Below are positions 47,030 to 61,317 of a DNA stretch of 64,000 bases, in pieces. The notes beneath the pieces were generated by a model. The model was given only the letters and a program-made list of their open reading frames with translations. It did no database searches and was not told the DNA's origin. Position 1 is the first letter of the stretch. Each line of letters begins with the position of its first letter. This DNA is from Acidobacteriaceae bacterium (GTDB lineage Bacteria; Acidobacteriota; Terriglobia; Terriglobales; Acidobacteriaceae), in NCBI GenBank assembly GCA_021323655.1, contig JAJPKO010000053.1, forward strand, positions 62,001-126,000, read 5' to 3'. Both the position numbers and the translations under genes were made by a program.

Positions 47030-48277
47030 TCAATCTGCCAATCGGATGCCCGAAAACTGCCAGCGCGTGGCTGGCGAGAAAAAGTTGCGATAGCTGGCCC
47101 GGATATGGTTCTGTGGAGTGACGCAGGATCCACCGCGTAACACCATCTGGCTTGACATGAACTTGCCGTTGTATTCGCCCAGCGCTCCCGGTAGTGCGTG
47201 GTAGCCGGGGTAGCCCAGATACGCGCTGGCAGTCCACTCCCATACATCGCCATACATCTGTTCTGATGCCGCTGCCGGATGCAGTATGCCGCATTCCAGC
47301 AGATTCCCTTTCACCGTTTGTTCAGATGCGACGGTCTCCCATTCGGCTTCCGTGGGCAGGCGCTTCCCTGCCCAGCGCGCATAAGCATCGGCTTCAAAGT
47401 AACTCACATGGCATACAGGCGTCTGCTCCAGTTCAGAGAGCGGAACGTTGCCGCGCAAGGTGAAAATACTCCACGGCATCTCATCGTTTTCGCGATGCCA
47501 GTAGAGCGGAGCGCGCCATCCCTGCAACTGCACCGCCAGCCAGCCTTCTGACAGCCACAGTTCCGGGCGCTGATAGCCCCCGTTTTCCATAAAGGCGAAG
47601 TACTCCGCGCATGTCACCGGGCGCGATGCGAGCGTGAACGGACGGAGATAGACCTGATGACGCGGCAGCTCGTTATCGAAGCAGAAGCCTTCTCCCCGAT
47701 GGCCGATCTCGACAAGCCCGCCGGGATGCTCGTGCCAATTCAACATGGTTGTCGTCGCAGAAATTTTCTCCAACGGAAGATCGAGGTACGCAGGATGCAG
47801 CGGATTGGTCCAGAAGGCGTGCTTGATGTCGGTCAGCATAAGCTCCTGATGCTGCTGCTCATGATTGATCCCTAAAATGACCCTCTGTTCAATCTCTGGC
47901 GACGGCTCTTCTCGCAGCAGCTTTCCGAGCGCAGAATCTACGTGTTTGCGATAAGCGAGGATGTCTTCCATCGAAGGACGCGAGAAAACGGCGCGCAGCT
48001 TCTTCTCCGGCTGGTCAGAAACGGAGTTGTAATAGCTGTTAAAGAGCCAGAGAAAATCAGGATGGAAGGGTCGATAGCCGGGAGCAAATTCACGAAGAAT
48101 AAACGTTTCAAAAAACCAGGTGGTGTGCGCCAGATGCCACTTGGCAGGGCTTGCCTCAGGGCAGGACTGCACCATCATGTCCTCGGGTATGAGCGGATCA
48201 CAGAGCATCTCGCTCCGCGACCGCACACTACAATACTCAAGCGCCAAAGAGTGGGTGATTGCTGCCGCCTGACTCAT
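47030..48277 (-). CDS. egtB: Ergothioneine biosynthesis sulfoxide synthase EgtB
   Basis: A 415-residue iron enzyme with an N-terminal DinB-type helical domain and a C-terminal formylglycine-generating-enzyme-like domain. The three iron-binding histidines are H51 (WHLAHTTWF), H139 and H143 (HEQQHQE). The C-terminal domain has the VCHVSYFEADAYARWAGKRLPTEAEWE motif and ends FSPATRWQFSGIRLAD. It couples hercynine to a thiol donor (gamma-glutamylcysteine or cysteine). With egtD downstream, the pair suffices for the core pathway if a C-S lyase (EgtE) acts; none is in the window. It diverges from the DUF5666 gene. Confidence 0.95.
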   Translation of the reverse strand: MSQAAAITHSLALEYCSVRSRSEMLCDPLIPEDMMVQSCPEASPAKWHLAHTTWFFETFILREFAPGYRPFHPDFLWLFNSYYNSVSDQPEKKLRAVFSRPSMEDILAYRKHVDSALGKLLREEPSPEIEQRVILGINHEQQHQELMLTDIKHAFWTNPLHPAYLDLPLEKISATTTMLNWHEHPGGLVEIGHRGEGFCFDNELPRHQVYLRPFTLASRPVTCAEYFAFMENGGYQRPELWLSEGWLAVQLQGWRAPLYWHRENDEMPWSIFTLRGNVPLSELEQTPVCHVSYFEADAYARWAGKRLPTEAEWETVASEQTVKGNLLECGILHPAAASEQMYGDVWEWTASAYLGYPGYHALPGALGEYNGKFMSSQMVLRGGSCVTPQNHIRASYRNFFSPATRWQFSGIRLAD

Positions 48278-48459
48278 CCGGCCTCCTTCCTTTAACTTAG
48301 AGAGATTTTGCTGCCTGGTGTTGCCCGCTGGATGGAAAGATTCTACCGAGGCGGTTCAGGGTTCTTTAAATCTTTTCTGGCCGCTCCCATGGATGAGACT
48401 TCAGGGGCTGAATTTCCGTCTAGATTGGCAGCCCATTCTTCTCTTCAGGCAGGCCTACC

Positions 48460-49125
48460 ATGAAAGTCCGTGTTCTTTTCGCTCTGGTTTTTCTCAGCTT
48501 GATGTCATTCGCCTTCGCGCAGCAGGAGGGCGGCCCGCAGCGCGGCTTCTTTGGAAATGGCATGCGGGGAACGGTCACTGCGATTTACGGCAATGAATTT
48601 ACTGTCAGAAATGAGCAGGGTGAAACCTGGAAGGTTGAAACCGGGGCCAACACCCGCTTCATGAAAGACCGCCAGCCTGCAAAGGCGTCCGAGATTCACG
48701 TAGGTGACATGATCGCGGCGGCCGGCGAGCAGAACGAGCAGGCCCACACCCTGGGTGCTGCGTTCCTGATTGTTCTGGATGCCGAAGCAGTACAGCGCAT
48801 CAAGCAGATGGAGGCGGACTTCGGAAAGACCTGGACGGCGGGCAAAGTCAAGGCAATCAACGACCTGGTGCTCACGGTGGAGCGTCCGGACAAGAAGACC
48901 CAGACCATCGCCGTAAACGAAAACACCTCGTTTCAAAAGCATCGTGAAAGCATCACGCTGGCCGACATCAAAGTCGGCGACATGGTAAGTGCGCGAGGCG
49001 CGCTCCAGAACGGAAACTTCGTCGCAACCGTATTGAATGTCATAGAGCCGCGCGGCCCGGGTCGAGGTGGTCTTGGAAATAATCCGGAAAATGGCCCTCA
49101 GCAGTCGCCGCAACAGCCCCAGTGA
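48460..49125 (+). CDS. Exported DUF5666-type protein
   Basis: A 221-residue exported protein with a signal peptide (cut at SFAFAQ, residue 20) and two beta-rich repeats of about 70 residues, each beginning GTVTAIYGNEFTVR or GKVKAINDLVLTVE and ending with GDMIAAAGE or GDMVSARG, the OB-like pattern of DUF5666. The C-terminus is a low-complexity P/Q/G tail. The family is common in Acidobacteria with unknown role, probably periplasmic. It ends about 25 bp before the start of a TonB receptor gene on the same strand, so the two are probably co-transcribed. Confidence 0.78.
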   Translation: MKVRVLFALVFLSLMSFAFAQQEGGPQRGFFGNGMRGTVTAIYGNEFTVRNEQGETWKVETGANTRFMKDRQPAKASEIHVGDMIAAAGEQNEQAHTLGAAFLIVLDAEAVQRIKQMEADFGKTWTAGKVKAINDLVLTVERPDKKTQTIAVNENTSFQKHRESITLADIKVGDMVSARGALQNGNFVATVLNVIEPRGPGRGGLGNNPENGPQQSPQQPQ

Positions 49126-49150
49126 ATCTATATCTATGAGGAGAGCCTGC

Positions 49151-52100
49151 GTGCGACGATTGCTGCCAATCTGCCTTCTGCTCGCCTTTTCTCTCTGCCC
49201 TGGACAAGCGCAGAATACTTCTGCTGGTGGAATCATCCACGGCTCCATCAGATCGGGAAGTACGCCACTGCCCGGCGTGAGCATCACTGCAACCAATACG
49301 CTCACAGGCAAAAAGTACAGCACCGTCACAGACTCGACCGGAGCCTACACCCTGAATATTCCGCAAAACGGGCGCTACGTGGTGCGCACGGATTTTGCCG
49401 CCTTTGCTGCGGAGACCAAAGAAGTGCTCTTTAACGCCACCGCTGCTCATAATCAGCAGGCGGACTTTGCCCTCACGCTCGCCTCTCGCGTGCAGCAGCA
49501 GGAAGGCACAAGCCAGGTAACGCAGGCCATACGGAGCCTCGGCGGCCCGCAAAATCTCAGCCTTGTGAACGCAGCCTCTGGACTCATTCAGGCAGGAAAC
49601 GGCAATGCTGCTTCCGACACTTTCCTTCCGTCGCTGGCAAACAATTCTGATTTCTCCAACGAATCCGTCGCCGTAAACGGACAGGGTGGCTCCACCAGCC
49701 CATTTGCCGGAATGGACATGGGCCAGATGCGCGAGAACATGGAGAACATGCAGTTCGAGCAGTCGCTCTCCCAGACTCCCGGTAGTGGCGGCGGAAAAGG
49801 TGGCACCGGAGGTTTCGGTGGCGGCCCCATGTTTTTCGGAGGACCGCGCGGCGCGCGCAACAACTTCCGCAACTTCAAGTTCAACCAGCCGCATGGCGCT
49901 ATCTTCTGGAACGGCGGCAACTCTGCATTGAATGCCGAGCCTTTTTCTGTTCGCGGAGCGCCGCTGAATCAGCCCGCTTACAGCTCCAACCACTTTGGCC
50001 TCACCTTTGTGGGCGCGCCATACGTCCCCAAACTGCTTGAGAATGACACGAAAGACTTTCTCTTTTTCATGCTCTCCGGCAATCGCACCTCCTCTCCCTT
50101 CAATCAGTACGGCACCGTTCCTACCAGTGATGAACGCTCCGGAAATCTGTCATCTCTGGTCAACCAGCTAGGCCAGCCGATCACCATCTACGATCCGCAA
50201 ACCGGGCAGCCGTTTCCGAACAACACAATTCCATCCCAGCGCATTGCACCGCAGGCAGCAGCACTGCTCAATTACGTCCCACTGCCCAACCTGCCCGGAC
50301 GCACACAGAACTACCAGCGCATCAGTACCTCGCAGAACAACACAACGAACGTCGGCGTACGCTACATGCGCAGCTTTGGACAAGGTGCCGGGTCGCCCAT
50401 CATCGGTATGATCCGGCAATTTATGGGGCAGGGTGGCAATAGCTGGCGCCAGAGCATCAACGGCAATTTCAACTACAGCCATAATGCCTCCGACGAGATG
50501 AACATCTTTCCTCAGTTAGGTGGCAAGGAGCAGATGCACGATTACTCCGTGCAGGCGGGCTACTCTCTCAGCAAAGGACGGCTCGTCAATAATCTCACCG
50601 TTGGCTGGAACCGCAGCAACACCCAATTGACAAACTACTTCACCAACACCACGGACGTTGCCCGCCAGCTAGGCGTCAACATATTCAACGGAGAAGCGGC
50701 CTCTCCGCTCAATTATGGCCTTCCCAATCTGGCGCTGAACCAGTTCACTCAATTCAAGGAGCAACAGCCCAACTTCCACGTGAACCAGACCATCTCGATC
50801 TCTGAATCCAGCTCGTGGATGCACAAAAAGAACAACTTCCGCTTCGGCGTAGACTTCCGCCGCGTGCACCTGGACATGATTGGCGCCACGAGTAACTCTA
50901 CCGGGACCTTCTACTTTACCGGGTATTTCACACAAGCCCCGGGCACCAACCCGAACACCAGCGGAGCGCTTGCCACCAGTGGCTCTTCTCTTGCCGACTT
51001 GCTGCTTGGCCTGCCTCAGCAGACAGCTCTGCAAGCGCCTTATCAGAAGGCATATCTACGCGAGAATGTCTTTGAAGCTTATTTTCAGGACAGTTGGCAG
51101 GCACTTCCGAATTTCACCGTACTGGCCGGTCTGCGCTATGAATATTTCTCGCCCTATTCAGAAAAGAACGACCGGCTGGTAAATCTGGATGCCGGCAACA
51201 ACTTCACATCGGTCATTCCCGTGTATCCCAATGGCGTGGGTCCATACTCGGGCAGATACTCCCGCACGTTGATTGAACCGGAGCACCTCGACTTTTCTCC
51301 GCGCATTGGTTTTGCATGGCGCGCAGTCAAAAACACGGTCGTACGCGCGGGCTATGGCATTAACTTCGCCAATGGACAGTATGTGAAGTTCGTTCAGAAC
51401 TTCGCCTTCCAGCCGCCCTTTGCCGACGTACAGACCAACGAAGCCACTTCAGGAGCGGACATCACTCTGGCCAACGGTTTTCCCGGCGCACAGACCATCG
51501 GCAACTATGCCGTCAATAAAAACTATCGTCTGCCTTACGTCCAGGTGTGGAACATAGATGTGCAGCGCACACTGCCGCTTGGCATTGTTCTCAACGTAGG
51601 CTACAACGGCTCCAAGGGCACGCGCCTTGATATCGTCAGCGCACCCGGACGTACGGCCACCGAATCCCTGAGCGGCTACTACTATGACTGGGAAGACTCC
51701 ATCGCGTTTTCCAACTACAACGCGCTGGCCGTGCGCCTGCGCAAGCGTATGCAGAACGGCATTGCCCTGGGCGCCACCTACACCTATTCGCACTCCATTG
51801 ATAATGCCAGCTCTATTGGCGGCAACGGCGGGACCGGTTTGACCGTCGCGCAGAACTGGCAAAACCTGCTCGCCGAAGAATCCAACTCCAGCTTTGACGT
51901 CCGGCATAACCTGCGCGGCGATTTCGTCTATGAACTCCCCTTCGGCCCGGACACGCACCTGCTCACCAGCGGCAATTGGCTCTCGCACACCCTGGCAAAT
52001 ATCTCCGTTTCCGGGACATTCCAGTTCGCAACCGGCGAGCCGCTCACGCCTGCATACGCAGCCGCTGTGGCCGATGTGGCACGTGGCAGCGCAGGCTCAC

Positions 52101-52441
52101 TGCGTCCGGACCGCGTAGCAGGGTCTTCCATCACACAAGGCGGAGGCTCCTTGCGCAACTGGTTCAACCGCGCAGCCTTCGCTGAGCCTGCCCGAACATA
52201 CGGCACCGCATCGCGCTACTCAATTCCAGGCCCGGGAACTGTGTCGTTTGATGCATCGCTATCCAAAAGCATCCGCATGGGCGACTTCCGCAATCTGGAA
52301 CTGCGCGCCACCGCGGAGAATGTGTTCAACACTGTGCAATATGCAAGCGTGGATACGACCCTCGGCTCTGCCACCTACGGACAAGTAACCTCCGCAGCGC
52401 AGATGCGCCAATTCACCTTTATGGGCAGATTCCGCTTCTAG
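49151..52441 (+). CDS. TonB-dependent receptor with carboxypeptidase-regulatory domain and glycine-rich plug insert
   Basis: An outer membrane receptor of about 1096 residues. I start at GTG 49151, where AGGAGAG lies 5 nt upstream, giving the signal peptide MRRLLPICLLLAFSLCPGQAQ; an ATG at 49136 in the same frame has no ribosome site. Residues 25-110 are a CarboxypepD-reg domain (GGIIHGSIRSGSTPLPGVSI). The plug follows, with an unusual glycine-rich insert around residues 215-245 (GSGGGKGGTGGFGGGP) before the NGGNSALNAEPFSVRG segment. The barrel ends RQFTFMGRFRF with terminal phenylalanine. It shares ordering with the DUF5666 gene before it and the VWA gene after it. Confidence 0.88.
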   Translation: MRRLLPICLLLAFSLCPGQAQNTSAGGIIHGSIRSGSTPLPGVSITATNTLTGKKYSTVTDSTGAYTLNIPQNGRYVVRTDFAAFAAETKEVLFNATAAHNQQADFALTLASRVQQQEGTSQVTQAIRSLGGPQNLSLVNAASGLIQAGNGNAASDTFLPSLANNSDFSNESVAVNGQGGSTSPFAGMDMGQMRENMENMQFEQSLSQTPGSGGGKGGTGGFGGGPMFFGGPRGARNNFRNFKFNQPHGAIFWNGGNSALNAEPFSVRGAPLNQPAYSSNHFGLTFVGAPYVPKLLENDTKDFLFFMLSGNRTSSPFNQYGTVPTSDERSGNLSSLVNQLGQPITIYDPQTGQPFPNNTIPSQRIAPQAAALLNYVPLPNLPGRTQNYQRISTSQNNTTNVGVRYMRSFGQGAGSPIIGMIRQFMGQGGNSWRQSINGNFNYSHNASDEMNIFPQLGGKEQMHDYSVQAGYSLSKGRLVNNLTVGWNRSNTQLTNYFTNTTDVARQLGVNIFNGEAASPLNYGLPNLALNQFTQFKEQQPNFHVNQTISISESSSWMHKKNNFRFGVDFRRVHLDMIGATSNSTGTFYFTGYFTQAPGTNPNTSGALATSGSSLADLLLGLPQQTALQAPYQKAYLRENVFEAYFQDSWQALPNFTVLAGLRYEYFSPYSEKNDRLVNLDAGNNFTSVIPVYPNGVGPYSGRYSRTLIEPEHLDFSPRIGFAWRAVKNTVVRAGYGINFANGQYVKFVQNFAFQPPFADVQTNEATSGADITLANGFPGAQTIGNYAVNKNYRLPYVQVWNIDVQRTLPLGIVLNVGYNGSKGTRLDIVSAPGRTATESLSGYYYDWEDSIAFSNYNALAVRLRKRMQNGIALGATYTYSHSIDNASSIGGNGGTGLTVAQNWQNLLAEESNSSFDVRHNLRGDFVYELPFGPDTHLLTSGNWLSHTLANISVSGTFQFATGEPLTPAYAAAVADVARGSAGSLRPDRVAGSSITQGGGSLRNWFNRAAFAEPARTYGTASRYSIPGPGTVSFDASLSKSIRMGDFRNLELRATAENVFNTVQYASVDTTLGSATYGQVTSAAQMRQFTFMGRFRF

Positions 52442-52474
52442 GGAGGGCAAAATTGCTGAATAAGACAAAAATAA

Positions 52475-52507
52475 TTGTCATCCTGAGCGAAGCGAGGGAC
52501 CTGCTTT
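52475..52507. repeat. Interspersed palindromic repeat, copy 2
   Basis: TTGTCATCCTGAGCGAAGCG followed by AGGGACCTG at the end: the second copy of the element seen at 33176-33204. It sits 30 bp after the TonB receptor stop, in the gap before the VWA gene. It is open in the frame of the VWA gene, which is why that frame appears to start earlier. Confidence 0.7.
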
Positions 52508-52644
52508 TTAAGTCCCGAGATTACATTGTCCGCTACGCATTGTGGCCATCAAGGTCAGCTAAAAAAGCCGCTCCTTCGAAGGGGCATGGCTTCATTCGTA
52601 CCGATGACTGCCCAGCAATCACGATTATGCCGTGCCGCACATCA

Positions 52645-54786
52645 ATGAAAATTCTCGCAACAGTACCGCTCCTCCTCTGCGCCACGCTTTTGCCGCTCCA
52701 TGCGCAAACGGATCAGGACAGACAGCAGTCCCAGTCCTTCACCCTCAAAGTGAACAGCGATCTGGTGCTGACCAATATTGTTGTCCGCGACAAAAAGACA
52801 AGCCAGATCGTAAAGAGACTCACAAAGAATGACTTCTCCATTACGGAAAACGGAAAACCCCAGCAGATTACAACCTTCGATTTTGAAAGCGTAGATGAGG
52901 CCGCTGCACTGGATGAAGCAACCATCAGCGGGAAGTCTGGAAACATTGTGCTGGGTAAATCCGGCGTCATCTCCGAAGGTGCGCTTCGCGACCACCGCCT
53001 TGTGATTCTCTTCTTTGACCTGACCTCAATGCAACCGGAAGATGTGGAGCGCGCGCAGGATGCGGCCCGTAACTACATCAACAAGCAGATGCAGGCAGCC
53101 GACGTGGTCGCGGTTGTCTCGCTGGACACGTCACTTTCGCTCGACCAGGACTTTACCCAGAACAAACAGCTCTTGTTGAACGCGATCAACCGCTACTCCG
53201 GCGATCAGACGCAGGGCTATACTCCGGGCGCAACCAGCACAACCAACCAGACCGAAGACGCAAGCTCCTACACTCCCGATGAGAGCGAGTACAACGACAT
53301 CAACACCGACCGCGAGCTCTATGCCATTGCTTCCATTGCGAAGTCTCTGGACTACATTAATCAGAAGAAGGCGCTGCTGTACTTTTCTGGTGGAATCTCG
53401 CGCGATGGAATTGAGAACCAGGCATCCCTGCATGCTGCCATCAACGCCGCCGTGCGGTCGAATATGTCCATCTACAGCGTGGATGCGCGCGGCCTGCAGG
53501 CCATTTCGCCGTTGGGGGACGCAACCACGGGCAGCCTGCGCGGAACAAACGCCTACAATGGCGCGGCGCTCCAGAACAATCTCGATGCAAATTTCAACTC
53601 GCAGGAAGTCATGGCGAACCTCTCATCGGACACTGGTGGCAAAGCACTCTTTGACTCGAATGACTTCGCCCCCGCCTTTCAGCAGATGCAGCAGGACACT
53701 TCTGCCTACTACGTCATCGGTTACCGCTCCACAGACACGCACCGGGATGGCGCCTACCGCCGACTCTCGATCAAGGTCAATCGCGCTGACGTGAAGCTGG
53801 AGTATCGCCACGGATATTACGCTCCCGCAGACTTTAAGCACTCGACCAAAGAAGATCGTGAACGCGAACTGGAAGAACAGCTTGCCAGCGATCTCCCCGC
53901 GACGGATGTTGCCGTCTACCTGCAGGCACTCTACTTTCGCCTGGATGAAAACCGCAACTATATTCCGATTTCGATTTTGGTTCCCGGTTCGCAGATCCCG
54001 TTTGTGAAAGGCGGCGATCGCGACAAAGCCACTCTCGATATTATTGGAGAAGTAAAAGACGCAGCCGGACATCACATTGGAGACGCGCGCGATACGGTAA
54101 AACTCGCAGTGGACCAGTCACAGCAGGTCCGGCAGAAGAACATTCAGTACTCCACCAGCTTCACCTTGTCCGCAGGAAAGTATCACCTGAAGTTTGTGGT
54201 CCGCGAAAACGAAACCGGGCGCATGGGCTCATTTGAGACTGACATCAACGTGCCCGACCTGCGCAAGGCCCCGGTGAAACTCAGCTCTGTGGTTTTGGCC
54301 AGCCAGCGCATTCCGGCAAACAAGAAGTCAGATAACCCGCTCGTGCAGAACGGGCAGGAACTGGTGCCGAACCTGGCGCACGTCTTTCGTCAGGACCAGC
54401 ATCTTTATTTCTTCTACGAGGTCTACAATCCGGCAAAGGCAGCGGGTGCTCCATCCAGCGATGCAGGTAAACCATCGAAAAAAGACGCGCAGGCAGCGGC
54501 AATTCCTGTCCGCGTCATGACCAGTATTGAATTCCTCAGCAATGGGCTGAAGGTATTTGAAACACCTCTGGTGCAGGCCACCCAGTTAAACGAACCCGCG
54601 CGCAATGCGGTAGCCTTTCAGTTCGATGTTCCACTGGCTGAACTGAAACCCGGACTCTACACCTGCCAGGTCAACGTGATTGATGATGCAGGCGGGAGCT
54701 TCACATTTCCCCGAATGGCGCTGCTCGTGCGGGAAGGGGCGAGCGCCCCACAGCCCGTGGCAACGCCTTCGCCTTCCGGACGATAA
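52645..54786 (+). CDS. Exported VWA-domain protein of the acidobacterial family
   Basis: A 713-residue exported protein. I start at ATG 52645, which gives the signal peptide MKILATVPLLLCATLLPLHA; the frame is open back to 52453 but that part contains the dispersed repeat. Residues 30-330 hold the acidobacterial VWFA-related domain (TIGR03436): FTLKVNSDLVLTNIVVRDKK, a metal-site-like VILFFDLTSMQPED, DVVAVVSLDTSLSLDQDF, and ALLYFSGGISRDG. The second half is beta-rich (residues 420-700), possibly sandwich domains. These proteins are numerous in Acidobacteria, with unknown function, possibly in surface adhesion or protein assembly. It follows the TonB receptor by 200 bp. Confidence 0.88.
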   Translation: MKILATVPLLLCATLLPLHAQTDQDRQQSQSFTLKVNSDLVLTNIVVRDKKTSQIVKRLTKNDFSITENGKPQQITTFDFESVDEAAALDEATISGKSGNIVLGKSGVISEGALRDHRLVILFFDLTSMQPEDVERAQDAARNYINKQMQAADVVAVVSLDTSLSLDQDFTQNKQLLLNAINRYSGDQTQGYTPGATSTTNQTEDASSYTPDESEYNDINTDRELYAIASIAKSLDYINQKKALLYFSGGISRDGIENQASLHAAINAAVRSNMSIYSVDARGLQAISPLGDATTGSLRGTNAYNGAALQNNLDANFNSQEVMANLSSDTGGKALFDSNDFAPAFQQMQQDTSAYYVIGYRSTDTHRDGAYRRLSIKVNRADVKLEYRHGYYAPADFKHSTKEDRERELEEQLASDLPATDVAVYLQALYFRLDENRNYIPISILVPGSQIPFVKGGDRDKATLDIIGEVKDAAGHHIGDARDTVKLAVDQSQQVRQKNIQYSTSFTLSAGKYHLKFVVRENETGRMGSFETDINVPDLRKAPVKLSSVVLASQRIPANKKSDNPLVQNGQELVPNLAHVFRQDQHLYFFYEVYNPAKAAGAPSSDAGKPSKKDAQAAAIPVRVMTSIEFLSNGLKVFETPLVQATQLNEPARNAVAFQFDVPLAELKPGLYTCQVNVIDDAGGSFTFPRMALLVREGASAPQPVATPSPSGR

Positions 54787-54803
54787 GTCTTTGCAGGTGT
54801 ACC

Positions 54804-54850
54804 GGGCTTGAGGTAGAAGCACCGACCTTCAGCCCCGGCCCGACAATTTT
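54804..54850 (+). terminator. Possible terminator after the VWA gene
   Basis: GGGCT/AGCCC and AGGT/ACCT pairs (54804-54814 with 54825-54835) around a 2-bp internal mismatch, followed by ACAATTTTTCC. It overlaps the 3' end of the convergent DUF5522 gene. Confidence 0.35.
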
Positions 54851-54997
54851 TCCTCAGTTTTATCCCCATCTCTCCAGGGGCAATGCCGGCAACCGGAGCC
54901 GCAGCAATAGCCGCGTTTCAAATGGTATGCCTCGGTAAAAACAAGATATGAACCATCCATATAGTAGTCCTCCCCTTCCACTACGGGCGGCTGCGGA

Positions 54998-55020
<23 letters not shown>
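54829..55020 (-). CDS. DUF5522 small cysteine-rich protein
   Basis: A 63-residue protein with the DUF5522 core YLVFTEAYHLKRGYCCGSGC followed by RHCPW: four cysteines and a histidine, possibly a zinc or iron-sulfur site. Its function is unknown. Its start overlaps the end of the Lhr helicase gene by 23 bp, so it is the last gene of the queA-lhr run and is probably translated by coupling. Confidence 0.85.
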
Positions 55021-59404
<4,384 letters not shown>

Positions 59405-59445
59405 TGACCTATTCTACCGCGATTTTCGTTTTCTCTTCGCCGTGG

Positions 59446-60507
59446 CTAAGACAGAAACATACAGTCACCGTATGAAAAGAAGCGGTAGCCAGCCTGCACT
59501 GCATGGTTGTAGGCCTTCAGCACCTGTTCCCTTCCTCCAAAGGCGCTTACCAGCATCAGCAGTGTGGACTTTGGAAGATGAAAGTTGGTAAGCAGCGCAT
59601 TTACCAGGCGGAACTCGAATCCCGGCGAAATGAAGATGTCCGTTGAGCCGGAGTGCGGCCCCAGTGGCAATCCTTTTGCTCGGAGAGCGCAATGCTCCAG
59701 TGTACGGACGGTTGTTGTTCCCACAGCCACAATGCGCCTGCCTTCGCTCTTCGCATGATTGATTGCGGATGCGGCCTCTTCTGACAGCGAATAGCGCTCG
59801 GTGTGCAGGTGGATATCTTCCACTTTTTCAACGCGGACCGGCTGAAATGTCCCGAGCCCCACGTGCAGGGTGATGTAGACAATCTCTACCCCAAGATTGC
59901 CAATCTTCTCTAGAATTTCCGGTGTGAAGTGCAGGCCCGCGGTCGGGGCGGCGACGGACCCGCGTTGTTGCGCGTAGACGGTCTGGTATCGCTCGCGGTC
60001 GGACGCCTCGTCATCGCGATGAATATAGGGTGGCAGCGGCATGTGACCCAGTTTTTCGAGTACGCCATAAAAATCTGCGGTCGGCTCAAAACGCAGGACC
60101 CGCTCGCCAAACGCGCCATGTTCGATGACTTCAGCACGCAAATCCTCATCGCCGAAGGTCAGTATTTCTCCTTTGAGGACTTTGCGTCCTGGACGCGCCA
60201 GCACGCGCCACTCCCATTCACTGATCTGTTCAGTCAGTAGGATCTCCACGCTGCCGGTGACCTTATGCTGAGGCTGTGTGTGCAATCCGGCACGGTGCGC
60301 GAAGAGGCGCGCCGGAATCACGCGGCTATTGTTCAGCACCAGAAGATCGCCCTCGCGCAGCAGCGAAGGGAAATCACGGAACACGCGATCTGCAAAGGCG
60401 CCTGTTGCGCGATCAAGCGTAAGCATCCGCGAGCCGGCACGGTCTGCGAGCGGCTGTTGTGCGATGCGCTCTTCAGGCAGATGGAAGTCAAAGTCGGAAA
60501 CCAGCAC
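59446..60507 (-). CDS. queA: S-adenosylmethionine:tRNA ribosyltransferase-isomerase (queuosine)
   Basis: A 353-residue enzyme that makes epoxyqueuosine in tRNA from preQ1 using the ribosyl group of SAM. The start [20 protein letters not shown] is the family N-terminus, so I choose GTG 60507; a longer frame to ATG 60561 would collide with the start of the divergent permease gene. Other motifs: [66 protein letters not shown] and [10 protein letters not shown]. It is first in a run with lhr and DUF5522. Confidence 0.95.
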   Translation of the reverse strand: MLVSDFDFHLPEERIAQQPLADRAGSRMLTLDRATGAFADRVFRDFPSLLREGDLLVLNNSRVIPARLFAHRAGLHTQPQHKVTGSVEILLTEQISEWEWRVLARPGRKVLKGEILTFGDEDLRAEVIEHGAFGERVLRFEPTADFYGVLEKLGHMPLPPYIHRDDEASDRERYQTVYAQQRGSVAAPTAGLHFTPEILEKIGNLGVEIVYITLHVGLGTFQPVRVEKVEDIHLHTERYSLSEEAASAINHAKSEGRRIVAVGTTTVRTLEHCALRAKGLPLGPHSGSTDIFISPGFEFRLVNALLTNFHLPKSTLLMLVSAFGGREQVLKAYNHAVQAGYRFFSYGDCMFLS

Positions 60508-60559
60508 TCTTCTGATTTTAATGGCGCAAATACGATAGACTTCTTCTTTACTGCGCATC

Positions 60560-61315
60560 ATGCACTGGAAGCTTGCACTTGCGATCGGCTCCTGCGCCCT
60601 GCTTGGGCTCAGGCATGGTTTTGATTACGACCATCTTGCCGCTATTTCAGACATTGCAGCCATGCAGCGCTCGCGCTTTGAAGGCATTCGGTTGGGCGTG
60701 CTCTATGCGCTTGGGCACACCTTTACTGTGCTGACGCTCGGAGCGTTGGTCATCCTGCTGCATCTCTCGCTTCCTGCGCGGCTGGATGCGTGGACTGAAC
60801 GGATTGTTGGGTTCACGCTGATCGTTCTCGGACTGTTGGTTGTCGCAAATCTTGTCCGGAAACGGCAGCACCCGCATTCGCATCATGCGATGGAAAGCCG
60901 ATGGGCACTGCTCATTGATGCGGTGTGCCAGGCCGCATGGCATGTTCGCCGCATTTTCCAGGCTGGCGCTCCAAGGCCAGGACCATTCCGGTGGAACTAC
61001 TCAAGCGGCACAGTGTTTTGCATCGGCATTCTGCACGGTCTTGGTGCTGAAACACCCACGCAGTTGATGCTGTTTCTGCTGACGGCCAGCCTGGGAGGAA
61101 CGACGCTCGGGCTGCTGGGGCTGCTGGCCTTCGGCCTTGGGCTGGTGGTAATGAACACGATCATGACGGCTGCATTGAGCGGGATCTTCGGCACTGGAAA
61201 GGCGCATCCGGACTTTTATCGCATCATTGCCGCTGCCGGCGCTGTTTATAGTCTTGCGATTGGATTCATTTTTCTATTTGGTGCTTCTGAGCGGCTGCCT
61301 TCCATCAGCGGATAA
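60560..61315 (+). CDS. NiCoT/UreH-like membrane transporter
   Basis: A 251-residue membrane protein with about six helices. The NiCoT-type metal motif HX4DH is present at the end of the first helix: [14 protein letters not shown], with H19, D24 and H25. A histidine-rich loop ([10 protein letters not shown]) and [25 protein letters not shown] follow. The family moves nickel or cobalt; some members are annotated as urease accessory UreH or sulfite exporter-like. No nickel enzyme is nearby. It diverges from queA, 52 bp apart when queA starts at 60507. Confidence 0.8.
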   Translation: MHWKLALAIGSCALLGLRHGFDYDHLAAISDIAAMQRSRFEGIRLGVLYALGHTFTVLTLGALVILLHLSLPARLDAWTERIVGFTLIVLGLLVVANLVRKRQHPHSHHAMESRWALLIDAVCQAAWHVRRIFQAGAPRPGPFRWNYSSGTVFCIGILHGLGAETPTQLMLFLLTASLGGTTLGLLGLLAFGLGLVVMNTIMTAALSGIFGTGKAHPDFYRIIAAAGAVYSLAIGFIFLFGASERLPSISG

Positions 61316-61317
61316 AA

